This document shows, in pieces, positions 36,895-46,576 of a stretch of DNA of 64,000 bases. The DNA lies in contig NZ_CP032485.1 of the NCBI RefSeq assembly GCF_006542335.1, positions 2,153,001 to 2,217,000 of the forward strand. Direction: 5' to 3'. Source of the DNA: Neokomagataea tanensis. Its GTDB lineage: Bacteria; Pseudomonadota; Alphaproteobacteria; Acetobacterales; Acetobacteraceae. The position numbers and the translations under genes were made by a program. The notes below the pieces were generated by a model. The model saw nothing but the letters and a program-made list of their open reading frames with translations. It ran no database searches and was not told where the DNA came from. Every line of letters starts with the position of its first letter. The stretch's first letter is position 1.

Positions 36895-38259
36895 ATGCCT
36901 AAAACCCTACATGTCAATTTGTTTGAAATGGCTTGTGTCAGCCATATCGTCCACGGCATGTGGCGTGCGCCTGAAAACGCACGCCTACGTTTTGGAGAGT
37001 TATCGTTTTGGACCGACCTTGCATCTAGAGCCGAAACCGCAGGAATAGAGGCAATTTTTCTTGCTGACGTATTGGGAGTATACGATCGTTTTGGAGGCTT
37101 GGAGCCAGCTCTTCGAACGGGTATGCAGATCCCCAATCTAGATCCTTTTTCTGTAGTTCCAGCCATGGCTGCTGTAACAACCCACCTGAATTTTGCAGTG
37201 ACAGCATCGACGACTTACGAGCCTCCGTTTGCTTTTGCTCGCCGTATTTCTTCATTGGACATGCTTACGAATGGCAGGGTCGGGTGGAATGTGGTTACGT
37301 CTTATCTGCCGAACGCCGCTAGAAACTTCGGTCTGGAAAACGAGATTGAGCACGACGCACGCTACGAGCGAGCTGATGAATATATCGAAGTTCTATACAA
37401 ATTATGGGAAGGGAGCTGGGCCGATGATGCGTGGCGTGGCGATACTATTGATAACGTCGTAACCGCTTATGACCGTGTGCGTAGGATTAATCACCAAGGG
37501 CAGTATTTTTCGGTAGAGGGACCGCATCTTCTTCCTCCTACGCGCCAAAGAACACCAGTTCTATTTCAAGCAAGTGGCTCTGAAAGGGGGCTTCAAACTG
37601 CGGCACGCCATGCTGAAGCAGTTTTCATCGGAGGGAGAACACCTCATGAAACAAAAGAGAACATAGAAAGAACTCGTGCAGCTGCTCAAGCCTGTGGTCG
37701 CGCCCCACAAGATTTAAAATTCTACGTCATGGCAGGCTTGATAGTCGGCAAGACGGAACAAGAAGCCCGTGCAAAGCTTGAGCGGTATAGGAAATTTTAC
37801 GACGTGGAGGGAGCGTTATCTCACGCTCAATCTGAAATTGACCTGAGAGCAGTCGACCCTGAGCTTACAATTGCTGAAGCGTTAGCGGAAACCGGAACCT
37901 CCTTTGGAAATATGGGACGACGCTTCGGTAAAGACCAAAAGGTAGGTGCAGCTTTAGAGCAAATATCTCGCTTCGATGAGGGGCGGTATTTCGCAGTTGG
38001 TACCCCAGCACAAATTGCAGATTCTATCGAAGAATGGCTCGATATTGACGGGATTGATGGCATCAACCTGCGTCAATACCATTCTTTCGAGACATTGAAT
38101 GACTACGCGGATTTTATCGCCCCAGAGCTGCGAAAGCGTGGTCGCTTGCCGCCTTTTCCGTGTCGACCGTCCAGTTTCCGCGCACGACTTTTTGGCCACG
38201 ATCGTGTCTCCAACCGACATCCTGCCCATTCATACAGCTTTGAAGCGAGATCATCATGA
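36895..38259 (+). CDS. NtaA/SnaA/DszA-family FMN-dependent monooxygenase, copy 1
   Basis: This 454-residue luciferase-like protein has family motifs [65 protein letters not shown] and AEAVFIGG. The family oxidises sulfones, nitrilotriacetate-type chelators or polyketides with FMNH2 supplied by a separate reductase. ATG 36895 lies five bases after the SfnB-like stop, implying coupled translation, and the next gene overlaps by ATGA. The longer open frame from 36847 overlaps the upstream gene and has no family match. Confidence 0.88.
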   Translation: MPKTLHVNLFEMACVSHIVHGMWRAPENARLRFGELSFWTDLASRAETAGIEAIFLADVLGVYDRFGGLEPALRTGMQIPNLDPFSVVPAMAAVTTHLNFAVTASTTYEPPFAFARRISSLDMLTNGRVGWNVVTSYLPNAARNFGLENEIEHDARYERADEYIEVLYKLWEGSWADDAWRGDTIDNVVTAYDRVRRINHQGQYFSVEGPHLLPPTRQRTPVLFQASGSERGLQTAARHAEAVFIGGRTPHETKENIERTRAAAQACGRAPQDLKFYVMAGLIVGKTEQEARAKLERYRKFYDVEGALSHAQSEIDLRAVDPELTIAEALAETGTSFGNMGRRFGKDQKVGAALEQISRFDEGRYFAVGTPAQIADSIEEWLDIDGIDGINLRQYHSFETLNDYADFIAPELRKRGRLPPFPCRPSSFRARLFGHDRVSNRHPAHSYSFEARSS

Positions 38260-39416
38260 GTGTTCCTGAAAAGATCAATGTTCTGTGGTTCTTACCCACC
38301 CACGGCGATAGCAAGTACCTAGGCACCCAAGAGGGAGGACGGCAGGTGGATTTGCCGTACCTGCAACAGGTTGCGCGTGCTGCTGACCAGCTTGGTTATT
38401 ATGGTGTTCTTCTGCCGACAGGGCGCTCGTGCGAAGATAGCTGGATCGTCGCGTCCGCTCTTATACCGACAACGGAGCGTCTAAAGTTCCTCGTCGCGGT
38501 CAGGCCTGGTCTACAGTCTCCTACGCTCGCAGCGCGAATGACTTCAACGTTAGACAGACTTTCAAGCGGCCGCTTGTTGGTTAATGTCGTGACGGGCGGT
38601 GATCCTAAGGAAAATGGTGGTGATGGTCTCTTTTTAGACCACTCAGCGCGCTATGAAGTCACAAATGAGTTCCTGGACATCTATTCCCGTCTTTTACGGG
38701 GAGAGACAGTGAACCATAAGGGGCCACATTACCGCATCGAGGATGGCCGACTTCTGTTCCCGCCGCATCAAGACGGGGGACCTCCGCTCTATTTTGGTGG
38801 TTCATCGGATGCTGGTATCGATGTTGCCGCACAGCGGGTAGACAAATACCTAACGTGGGGTGAGCCACCTCAACAGGTGGCTGAAAAAATAGCGCGGGTC
38901 AGAGAAGCTGCCGCAAAAGTTGGGCGCACCGTAAGCTTTGGTATAAGACTGCACGTAATAGCGCGTGAAACGACAGCTGAAGCTTGGTCCGCTGCTGAAA
39001 AGCTTATATCGCGATTGGACGACAGCACGATTGCTGAGGCGCAGAAAGTATTTTCTAGGTTGGACTCCGTAGGGCAGGCTCGTATGAGTGCGCTGCATGG
39101 GGGGCGGCGAGACCGTCTTGAGATCAGCCCTAACCTTTGGGCAGGTGTCGGCCTCGTGCGTGGTGGCGCTGGTACAGCCCTTGTTGGTGATCCCGCGACT
39201 ATCGCTGAGCGCATCGATGCTTACAGGCGTGCTGGCTGCGACAGTTTTATCTTTTCGGGTTATCCTCACCTAGAGGAAGCCTACAGTTTTGGAGAACTGG
39301 TTCTTCCGCTGTTGCCAACGGCCCACCCTGTAAAAGGCAGGGGCGCGGTTAATAATATGGGACCTTTCGGGGAGACGATTGCTGGTTCTTATCGGCCACG
39401 TGCCTCCGCGTCATGA
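38256..39416 (+). CDS. ssuD: FMNH2-dependent alkanesulfonate monooxygenase
   Basis: This 386-residue protein matches SsuD throughout: [67 protein letters not shown], the lid segment near [18 protein letters not shown] and the final [11 protein letters not shown]. It releases sulfite from alkanesulfonates in the cytoplasm. It overlaps both neighbours by ATGA junctions, so the block is tightly coupled. The usual partners ssuE (flavin reductase) and the ssuABC importer are not in the window. Confidence 0.93.
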   Translation: MSVPEKINVLWFLPTHGDSKYLGTQEGGRQVDLPYLQQVARAADQLGYYGVLLPTGRSCEDSWIVASALIPTTERLKFLVAVRPGLQSPTLAARMTSTLDRLSSGRLLVNVVTGGDPKENGGDGLFLDHSARYEVTNEFLDIYSRLLRGETVNHKGPHYRIEDGRLLFPPHQDGGPPLYFGGSSDAGIDVAAQRVDKYLTWGEPPQQVAEKIARVREAAAKVGRTVSFGIRLHVIARETTAEAWSAAEKLISRLDDSTIAEAQKVFSRLDSVGQARMSALHGGRRDRLEISPNLWAGVGLVRGGAGTALVGDPATIAERIDAYRRAGCDSFIFSGYPHLEEAYSFGELVLPLLPTAHPVKGRGAVNNMGPFGETIAGSYRPRASAS

Positions 39417-40729
39417 TCCCGGTCGTCATCATCGGCGGAGGAGCTACGGGCTCCATCGTGGCACTACACTTACGTTCGCTTTTGCCTGACGTGGAACAAG
39501 TCGTAGTGGTTGAGCCAAAAGCAGAGCTGGGAAGAGGTCTAGCTTACAGTACGGATGGGGAAGAGCACCGCATCAACGTACCGGCGCATAAGATGAGTGC
39601 CCGCTCTGCGGAACCGCTAGATTTCGCAAACTGGCTTACTACTCATATTGGCGCCGCACCTACGCCCAATAGCGACCGCTATCCGCCCCGCTTGTTATTT
39701 GGGAAATATATTGGTGGCCTCGTGTCGCCATTGCTTGAAAGAGGAGAGCTATTGCATCTTAAGGCACGTGTTACGCACCTTGATGGAGAAGGGCCGTTCA
39801 CACTTGTTATGGATAATGGGGCAACCTTGCGCGCAAGCAAAGTTGTTATAGCTACATCGCACCCTCCACCTGCTTTGCCACGTGGCCTCTCCGCTGGGCC
39901 TGCTGTCGTTATTAATCCATGGGCCGCCGGTGCCTTTGATCGTATCGGAAATAGTGATCGGGTCGCGATTATAGGGACTGGATTGACCATGGCCGATGTG
40001 GTCGCACAACTCACAAAACGTGGGCATCAGGGAAAAATAGTTGCATTCTCGCGCAGAGGTCTTCGGTCTCGCAGTCATGCGAATAAAGCAGAAGAAACAT
40101 CAATAAGATTTAAATCTGATACTGCGCTATCGCTCCTGCAAGAGATTAGACGTACCATCCTTGGTAAAGCACGATGGCAGGATGTAATAGACGCAGTTCG
40201 CAAGCAGGGTGCAGAAATCTGGGCGCGTCTCCCACTAGCGGAAAAAAGGCGCCTCATTCGGCATTTGCGACCATTTTGGGATGTTCATCGCTTTAGGGTC
40301 GCCCCGCAAATTGACAGCCTTTTAGACGTTAGAATTGCTAATAAAACGCTTGAGATTACAGCTGCGAGGCTAGTGAAAGTAACAGAACACCTGAGGTTAC
40401 AATTACAGACGAGGCGTCAAGATACACGATTCCTTGAGGTAGATTGGATTGTAAACGCAACCGGCCCTGATCACGCTGGGCTAGTACGAGAGACAGGTTT
40501 CTTAAAAGACCTCGCACAACGCGGGATTGTCGCGCCAGACCCTACGTCGCTGGGCCTACACACCAGTCGTCAGTACCGTGCTGTGGGCCAAGAGCACCTC
40601 TTTATTGCAGGTCCACTTGCGCGTGGCACTTTTGGCGAATTGATGGGTTTCCCAGAGATAACACAGCATGCTGAAGCATGCGCGCAAGCAATAGCGCAAA
40701 CATTAGTGCAGGGCAGGGTGGGGCCATGA
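39413..40729 (+). CDS. FAD/NAD(P)-binding oxidoreductase
   Basis: This 438-residue flavoprotein has an N-terminal Rossmann motif ([17 protein letters not shown]), the [11 protein letters not shown] segment typical of FAD/NAD(P)-binding domain 9 proteins, a second nucleotide motif ([14 protein letters not shown]), and [10 protein letters not shown] with a late FIAGPLARG. Its precise activity is unknown. It overlaps ssuD at its start and the MFS gene at its end (ATGA), so it is part of the organosulfur block. It may supply reduced cofactor or oxidise an intermediate; that is inference. Confidence 0.78.
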   Translation: MIPVVIIGGGATGSIVALHLRSLLPDVEQVVVVEPKAELGRGLAYSTDGEEHRINVPAHKMSARSAEPLDFANWLTTHIGAAPTPNSDRYPPRLLFGKYIGGLVSPLLERGELLHLKARVTHLDGEGPFTLVMDNGATLRASKVVIATSHPPPALPRGLSAGPAVVINPWAAGAFDRIGNSDRVAIIGTGLTMADVVAQLTKRGHQGKIVAFSRRGLRSRSHANKAEETSIRFKSDTALSLLQEIRRTILGKARWQDVIDAVRKQGAEIWARLPLAEKRRLIRHLRPFWDVHRFRVAPQIDSLLDVRIANKTLEITAARLVKVTEHLRLQLQTRRQDTRFLEVDWIVNATGPDHAGLVRETGFLKDLAQRGIVAPDPTSLGLHTSRQYRAVGQEHLFIAGPLARGTFGELMGFPEITQHAEACAQAIAQTLVQGRVGP

Positions 40730-42192
40730 ATCAGACTAGTGTCCAAGCATTCCAAGGTTTTGGTGCCAAAACTATTATTAGAAGCGCCGATGATATTGCT
40801 GCTGTCGTTAATCATGGGCCTGCGCGAGGAGGGCACGCACATATTGTTGTTGCACTCGCGCTGGGCGGTGTATTTCTTGATGCTTACGATTTAACGACAT
40901 TGTCTTATGGTATTGGCGATGTACGTGCTCATTTTCATCTTGATGCAGCAACGACAGGGCTGGTCGCAGCAGCTTTAAATGCCGGTACCATTATTGGGAG
41001 CCTCGTTGGCGGCTGGCTGACAGACCGCATAGGGCGTTACGCGGTTTTTATGGCCGATATGGCATGTTTTGTGGTTGCTGCCTTGGTCGCAGGTGCTGCG
41101 CCAAACGTATATGTTCTCATAGCAGCACGTTTAGCTATGGGTTTTGGCGTCGGGATGGATTTGCCCGTTGCTATGGCTTTTTTGGCAGAATTTTCAAAGC
41201 TGTCTGGTAAGGGAAGTAAAGCGGCGCGAGCGGCTGCATGGTGCCCTGTTTGGTATGCTGCATCATCAGCGTGCTTTTTGCTGGTTTTTGGTATGAGTGC
41301 CGTTGTGCCTGCCAGTCACTCTGATTGGCTTTGGCGAGGATCGCTCGCATTTGGTGCTGTTCCTGCGCTTTTGATTATTCTGGTTCGCAGCAAGTATATG
41401 AGTGAATCGCCCCTTTGGCTTGCCAGGCAAGGTGAGCTTGCGCGAGCCGCCGAAATATTGCGACGCTCTCATGGGATCGACCCAGTACTCGAAGTTGATG
41501 TTACCAAGCGCGTTTCGGTCAAACCTCGAGCTGCTCCGCTGCCCCTGTTCCGCGGCCCGCTGTTGCGGAGGACAGCCCTTATTAACATTATGACTCTCAC
41601 AAGCGCGTTTGCATACTCGGCCATCGCATTCGAAGGGCCTGGATTGTTGCAAACGCTCCTGCGTCTCGATCGTGTGGAGGTGCTTGTTGCTACAATCGTA
41701 CTAAATCTCGTTTTCGCTTTCACGGGTGGTCTTATTGGGGTGAGGCTTGCGCGCTCTGTTTCATCGAGACTTTTAGCTATCTCGGGCTACGCAGTACAGA
41801 TTGTTTCTCTTGCGGCATTGGCCTTAGTTGGCCATCCGCACGGAAATATCGGCATAATCATCATGTTGGCTGGTTTCGCAGGTTTCTTGTTTGCGCAAGG
41901 CTTTGGTCCTGGCTGCCAACTCATGGTGTATCCAACATTAAGTTACCCAACGGAGTTGCGAGGTTCTGGGATAGGTTTGGCGAGATTAGTCTCTGGTATA
42001 GGTGGAACCGTGTCTCTGGTGTTTCTCCCAAAACTTTATGCTGTTTTTGGAAGCAATTTGTTCTGGTTTGTGGTGTGTGCAACCAGCTTACCATTTTTTG
42101 CGCATTTGCTGGTGCGCTGGGAAGTGCTCGGCTACGACCCCGACTTGGACCCAGCATTACGTCCCCAAGCTTTGTGTAAAAAACGTACTTAA
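40726..42192 (+). CDS. MFS transporter of the organosulfur block
   Basis: This 488-residue protein has 12 membrane segments in the sugar-porter/aromatic-acid symporter style: GGVFLDAYDLTTLSYG in TM1, GGWLTDRIGRYAVF after TM2, and a later YPTELRGSGIGLARL. ATG 40726 overlaps the preceding stop by four bases. It probably carries the organosulfur substrate across the inner membrane after passage through the TonB receptor encoded downstream. Its stop codon lies inside the left arm of the inverted repeat at 42189-42270. Confidence 0.85.
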   Translation: MNQTSVQAFQGFGAKTIIRSADDIAAVVNHGPARGGHAHIVVALALGGVFLDAYDLTTLSYGIGDVRAHFHLDAATTGLVAAALNAGTIIGSLVGGWLTDRIGRYAVFMADMACFVVAALVAGAAPNVYVLIAARLAMGFGVGMDLPVAMAFLAEFSKLSGKGSKAARAAAWCPVWYAASSACFLLVFGMSAVVPASHSDWLWRGSLAFGAVPALLIILVRSKYMSESPLWLARQGELARAAEILRRSHGIDPVLEVDVTKRVSVKPRAAPLPLFRGPLLRRTALINIMTLTSAFAYSAIAFEGPGLLQTLLRLDRVEVLVATIVLNLVFAFTGGLIGVRLARSVSSRLLAISGYAVQIVSLAALALVGHPHGNIGIIIMLAGFAGFLFAQGFGPGCQLMVYPTLSYPTELRGSGIGLARLVSGIGGTVSLVFLPKLYAVFGSNLFWFVVCATSLPFFAHLLVRWEVLGYDPDLDPALRPQALCKKRT

Positions 42193-42270
42193 GTCCGCGC
42201 GAAGCGTTAGCAAAAAGCATGGCGGTACCCTGAGAGCGGACGTGGGGCGAAAAACCTTGCGCGGACTTAA
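42189..42270. repeat. 82-bp segment bounded by perfect 12-bp inverted repeats
   Basis: TTAAGTCCGCGC (42189-42200) is repeated in inverse as GCGCGGACTTAA (42259-42270). The left arm contains the stop codon of the MFS gene. It could be a long-looped terminator or the remnant ends of a small mobile element. The interior has no coding frame. Confidence 0.55.
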
Positions 42271-42386
42271 ATGGTTTAAAAATTCCATTAATTATTTTGT
42301 TTTGAATAAATCACTCTTTTAATTATTATATATTGGATATACCATAATTCTTTAGTTTTTATAAAATACACAAAGGATTTAACTAT

Positions 42387-42530
42387 ATGAAACGATGTAT
42401 TTTGGTGTGCGCGCCGTATTTCTTTTTTACTAAAATTCCCGATCCGGATGTTCCCAATGACACATCGCCTTATTTTCACTACGGCAGCTTTGGCCCTCGC
42501 CTCAGCCGCACATGCAGGCCCAAAACATAA
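42387..42530 (+). CDS. Possible 47-residue leader ORF overlapping the TonB receptor start
   Basis: ATG 42387 has AAAGGA nine bases upstream, better than any start of the receptor gene itself. It opens a 47-codon frame (MKRCILVCAPYFFFTKI...) that overlaps the receptor start out of frame and ends at 42530. Deleting one T from the T6 run would instead fuse this start in frame to the receptor signal peptide. It is therefore either a leader peptide or the true receptor N-terminus separated by a homopolymer indel. Confidence 0.35.
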   Translation: MKRCILVCAPYFFFTKIPDPDVPNDTSPYFHYGSFGPRLSRTCRPKT

Positions 42531-44628
42531 AAAAGCTGAGCAGAAGTCTGAGGAAATTACCGTTACCGCCCATCATTTATCGACGACTGAACGGAATCGA
42601 CGGCAGTTAGCAAGTATCCCTGGTGGAACGTCAGTGATCGATTCCAAGCAAGTATTAAAAGGGCGGAATATGACAAATGCCGATGCACTTGCTCTTCAAC
42701 CGGGGGTCTTTGCGCAGAGCTCTGGCGGGGGTGATGGTTTGCGCCTCTCGATCCGAGGTTCTGGTATTCAGACAGGGACAAACTATTTCCGGTCGGGCCT
42801 GTTAATGATGTTCGATGGTTTGCCAGTGACTATCCCGGCTGGGACGCCCTATGAATTGTTCGAACCCCTAGGCATTGCTGATATTGAAGTTTTGCGAGGG
42901 GCAAATGCATTCGACTACGGTGGCCTCCAACTCGGAGGGGGGATTAATTATAATTCTACTACTGGTGCGCAAGCCCAAAAATATCAGGCACGGGTCGAAG
43001 GTGGCAGCTTCGGGTATCTCAAAGAACAGGTGAGTTCCGGGCAGGTCGTGGGCAAAGCAGACTATTACATTAGTCTGACAAACTCATATCGTGGAGGTTA
43101 CCAACAACAGACGCGCGCGACATCTTTCGGCGTTGAGGCTAACTTTGGCTACCGGTTTAACGATCATGTCGAGACACGGTTATTTTTCCGCTATCGCCAG
43201 ACGCAGAATGGTTACCCGGGGTTTCTGACGAGAAATCAGATACTCAACGATCCCACGCAGGCCCAGTCGCCGTACCGTGCAATAGCGTCTAAACGCATTC
43301 AGCCAGGCTCAAAATTTTATGCAGACATGACAACTCTGCATTTCGATGATGATTCCGTTCTTCGTCTAGGGGTTGATGTACAAGATGCGCCTATCGATAT
43401 TGAGCAGCAGGCTATAGCAACAATCTGGCTATACCAGACCGTAGGTGCAATCGCTGATTATCAGCGTCATGACCATATTTTGGGGCGGGTTTCGGATACC
43501 GATATTGGATATCTTGGCGCTCATAACCTGACCGGCTGGGAAAAAACGCAGATACGTGTCAGTGGTGTCACAGGTGCACAATTGGCGAGTAAAGGCGCTG
43601 GCGGTTTCGCAAACGCATCAATCTTTAATGCGTATGCTAACCTGCCCATTGGCACCGTTTTGTCACGCTATAATTACGGCGGTGCCGATGATATCATTCA
43701 TTTCCGAAATAATACTCAAATCGTCAAAGATTTTTGGCTTACACTCGCTGCTGCCATTGATCGCGAGGCACGTGCGGCGAGCGTCGCTTATCCAACCCAA
43801 TCCGGTCTATCCACAGATTCAGTTAACTTCGTCCCGCGGGCAGGTTTGAGATGGGTGGCGAGCCCCCATGTCACGCTATACGGTAATATAAGCCGCTCTT
43901 TACAGCCGCCCAACGATTGGAATTACATGACTGGCCATTACTATAGTGCCAGTGCTCTACAGGCAGGCCTGTCTTCCGGTGCAACCCGTCTTAGAAATCA
44001 AACTGCTACAACGTTCGAAGTGGGGTCGGAAGGCAATTTCTGGCGGAATCAATGGAGTATTTCTTATTATCATTCCAATGTCCGGAACGAATTACTCACA
44101 GTTCAGACAGCCGCATCGCAAGCATCTGGTACACAAATATATGGCAATGCAACACCAACGACGCATCAGGGAGTTGAGGCTTCTCTCAGTACTACCCTTT
44201 TAAGTTGGGGCGGAAATTCTCTTTCATTGCGGCAAGCCTATACATGGCAAGATTTCCGTTTCAGAAATGACCCACAATTCGGGCGTAACCGCCTGCCGGG
44301 TATTCCGGAACATTTCTACCAAGGTGAACTGCATCTAGATTTGAAGGCAGGCTTTTACGCAGGTTTGATAGCGCAGGTCTCTTCACGTGTATCAGGTAGT
44401 TACGACGACACTTACTTCGCGCCTGCTTACCATATTTACAATCTAAACCTTGGGTACGATTGGCCAGGAAAACATCGACAAGTATTCTTAAGTATTAATA
44501 ACATAGGAAATACCCATTATGCGGCGATTGTAGTCCCAGGTTACCGGGCATCGGGTCAACAATTGGCTGTTTTTCAGCCTGGAGATGGGCTGGGCGTTTT
44601 TGCCGGCGCCTCTATCGGATTTAACTGA
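42457..44628 (+). CDS. TonB-dependent outer membrane receptor of the organosulfur block
   Basis: This 723-residue protein has a signal peptide (MTHRLIFTTAALALASAAHAG), then EEITVTAHHL (TonB-box-like) and the plug (RQLASIPGGTSVIDSKQVL, LSIRGSGIQTG). The barrel ends in LGVFAGASIGFN with an aromatic close to the C-terminus. The plug style resembles FecA/iron-siderophore receptors, but the flanking monooxygenase genes argue for uptake of an organosulfur compound. ATG 42448 is also in frame. It is followed 40 bases later by the second NtaA/DszA-like gene. Confidence 0.88.
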   Translation: MTHRLIFTTAALALASAAHAGPKHKKAEQKSEEITVTAHHLSTTERNRRQLASIPGGTSVIDSKQVLKGRNMTNADALALQPGVFAQSSGGGDGLRLSIRGSGIQTGTNYFRSGLLMMFDGLPVTIPAGTPYELFEPLGIADIEVLRGANAFDYGGLQLGGGINYNSTTGAQAQKYQARVEGGSFGYLKEQVSSGQVVGKADYYISLTNSYRGGYQQQTRATSFGVEANFGYRFNDHVETRLFFRYRQTQNGYPGFLTRNQILNDPTQAQSPYRAIASKRIQPGSKFYADMTTLHFDDDSVLRLGVDVQDAPIDIEQQAIATIWLYQTVGAIADYQRHDHILGRVSDTDIGYLGAHNLTGWEKTQIRVSGVTGAQLASKGAGGFANASIFNAYANLPIGTVLSRYNYGGADDIIHFRNNTQIVKDFWLTLAAAIDREARAASVAYPTQSGLSTDSVNFVPRAGLRWVASPHVTLYGNISRSLQPPNDWNYMTGHYYSASALQAGLSSGATRLRNQTATTFEVGSEGNFWRNQWSISYYHSNVRNELLTVQTAASQASGTQIYGNATPTTHQGVEASLSTTLLSWGGNSLSLRQAYTWQDFRFRNDPQFGRNRLPGIPEHFYQGELHLDLKAGFYAGLIAQVSSRVSGSYDDTYFAPAYHIYNLNLGYDWPGKHRQVFLSINNIGNTHYAAIVVPGYRASGQQLAVFQPGDGLGVFAGASIGFN

Positions 44629-44668
44629 ACATAAAGAAGTAATACTCAAATAAAAAGGATCGGCGATT

Positions 44669-45997
44669 ATGTCAGAAATCTTGCTTAATGCATTCGATAT
44701 GACTTGTGTTTCGCATCAGGCCAGCGGGTTGTGGCGTCACCCTAATGATCAAGCATATCGGTACAAGACAATTTCGTATTGGACCGAACTTGCACAAATC
44801 CTTGAAAAAGGGCTTTTTGATGGTCTCTTTATCGCAGATGTCTTGGGGACGTATGACGTTTATGGAGGAAGCCCCGATGCAGCATTGCGCAATGCTGCGC
44901 AGGTACCTGTAAATGATCCGGCGGTCACAATTGCGGCTATGGCAGCTGTAACAAAGCATCTTGGCTTTGGTCTCACGGCGGCATTATCTTACGAACACCC
45001 TTACCCTTTTGCGCGGCGAATGAGCACTTTGGATCATTTGACGCAGGGTAGGATCGGTTGGAATATTGTTACTGGTTATCTGGATAGTGCGGCTCGTGGC
45101 AATGGGCACATTCGCCAAGAGAGCCACGATACTCGGTACGATATTGCCCATGATTATTTGGATGTCGTAACAAATCTTTGGAATAATAGTTGGGACGACG
45201 GTGCTGTGCTCCATGATAAGGAGCGCGGTGTTTATACTGACCCTTCTAAAGTCCACCGTATTACTCACAATGGTCCGTATTTTTCAGTTGATGCTATTCA
45301 TCTGTGCGAACCTTCACCCCAGCGCACACCGGTGTTGTATCAGGCAGGTACCTCCCGCAAGGGGCGAGCGTTTGCAGGTAAATACGCCGAATGTGTTTTT
45401 TTGGCAGGGCCCTCCGTTATTGTGGCAAAAAACGGCGTGGAAACAATCCGTTCTGAAGTGTCTGCGCAGGGTAGAAAGGCTGAATCAGTGCGAATTTTTT
45501 CGCTCGTTACGGTCGTTACAGGTGCGAATGATGCAGAAGCACATGCTAAATACGATGAATATCGTAGCTATGTTAGCTTAGAGGGAGCGTTAACTCTTAT
45601 GTCTGGTTGGACTGGAGTTGATTTCTCTACTTACAGCCCCGATGAACCTGTAAAGCATATTCGCAACGATGCCATTCATTCAGCTATTGATGCGCTAACT
45701 GTTACAGATCCTGATCGTGTATGGACTGTTCGTGAACTCGCTGAGCATTCAGCTATTGGCGGCTTAGGGGTTACATTTATTGGTGGCCCAGAAACAATTG
45801 CCGATAAAATGGAAAAGTGGATTGATCAAACTGGAGTGGATGGGTTTAATCTCGCATATGCCGTGACACCCGGTAGTTTTGAAGATTTTATAAAGTATGT
45901 AATTCCGGAGCTTCAACGACGCGGTCGGTATAAAACTAAATACAGAGAAGGAACTTTAAGAGAAAAATTATTTTCACCTATAGTGAAAAATAAATAA
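44669..45997 (+). CDS. NtaA/SnaA/DszA-family FMN-dependent monooxygenase, copy 2
   Basis: This 442-residue luciferase-like protein has motifs NAFDMTCVSHQASGLWR, FIADVLGTYDVYGG, GRIGWNIVTGYLDSAARG, QRTPVLYQAGTSRKG and AECVFLAGPS. It is a paralogue of the 36895-38259 protein, but the two diverge through the middle, so they may act on different steps or substrates. AAAAGGATCGGCG lies before ATG 44669. It closes the organosulfur block. It needs an external reduced-flavin source. Confidence 0.88.
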   Translation: MSEILLNAFDMTCVSHQASGLWRHPNDQAYRYKTISYWTELAQILEKGLFDGLFIADVLGTYDVYGGSPDAALRNAAQVPVNDPAVTIAAMAAVTKHLGFGLTAALSYEHPYPFARRMSTLDHLTQGRIGWNIVTGYLDSAARGNGHIRQESHDTRYDIAHDYLDVVTNLWNNSWDDGAVLHDKERGVYTDPSKVHRITHNGPYFSVDAIHLCEPSPQRTPVLYQAGTSRKGRAFAGKYAECVFLAGPSVIVAKNGVETIRSEVSAQGRKAESVRIFSLVTVVTGANDAEAHAKYDEYRSYVSLEGALTLMSGWTGVDFSTYSPDEPVKHIRNDAIHSAIDALTVTDPDRVWTVRELAEHSAIGGLGVTFIGGPETIADKMEKWIDQTGVDGFNLAYAVTPGSFEDFIKYVIPELQRRGRYKTKYREGTLREKLFSPIVKNK

Positions 45998-46148
45998 CTA
46001 ATTTTTTACTATAAAATATTCTTAGGATATTTATAAAAATAATTCTCATTATAAAACTATATTACGTTCGTTGATTTCAATATATAATTTCGTATATGGA
46101 ATAATTTTTGCAATTAAACCATCCAAAATGAGTTGTGTTTTGCATTTA

Positions 46149-46174
46149 TAGTGTTCTACACATATAGAACACTA
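46149..46174. promoter_or_regulatory. Operator-like perfect palindrome before the YtrA-type regulator
   Basis: TAGTGTTCTA (46149-46158) and TAGAACACTA (46165-46174) are perfect 10-bp arms around six bases, 40 bases before the GntR start. Autoregulation through such a dyad is usual for YtrA-type repressors. Confidence 0.65.
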
Positions 46175-46213
46175 GCGAGTCGGATTTGACTGACTGCTAA
46201 CACGGGGGTTGGG

Positions 46214-46576
46214 ATGAATGATGCGTGGGATGAGTCGGTACCAATTTACGTTCAGATACGTGATAGGATTGTGCGTGCAATACTCGATGGCGCCATTCCA
46301 GAGGGGGCAGCGCTGCCTTCTGTTCGTCAGGTTGCTGCTGACTGTCAGGTCAACCCAATGACGGCCATGAAAGCCTTGCATGCCCTCCTTGATGATGGGT
46401 TGGCCGAAAAGCGGCGTGGCCTTGGTATGTTCGTGCTTGAAGGTGCGCGCGAGCGTCTTATCACACGGGAGCGGGAACGCTTTTTGGAGGTGCAGTGGCC
46501 TGAAACGCTGGCCACAATTCGTAGGCTTGGACTGGACCCGGTTGAATTGCTGGCAAAAGAAGGGACAAGGTCATGA
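46214..46576 (+). CDS. YtrA-type GntR-family regulator
   Basis: This 120-residue protein has a winged helix domain (PIYVQIRDRIVRAILDGAI, LPSVRQVAADCQVNPMTAMKAL) and a short helical tail, the size of YtrA regulators. These repress a downstream ABC transporter operon, matching the two following genes. GGGGGTTGGG precedes ATG 46214, and the stop overlaps the ATPase start (ATGA). The palindrome at 46149-46174 is its probable operator. Confidence 0.9.
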   Translation: MNDAWDESVPIYVQIRDRIVRAILDGAIPEGAALPSVRQVAADCQVNPMTAMKALHALLDDGLAEKRRGLGMFVLEGARERLITRERERFLEVQWPETLATIRRLGLDPVELLAKEGTRS

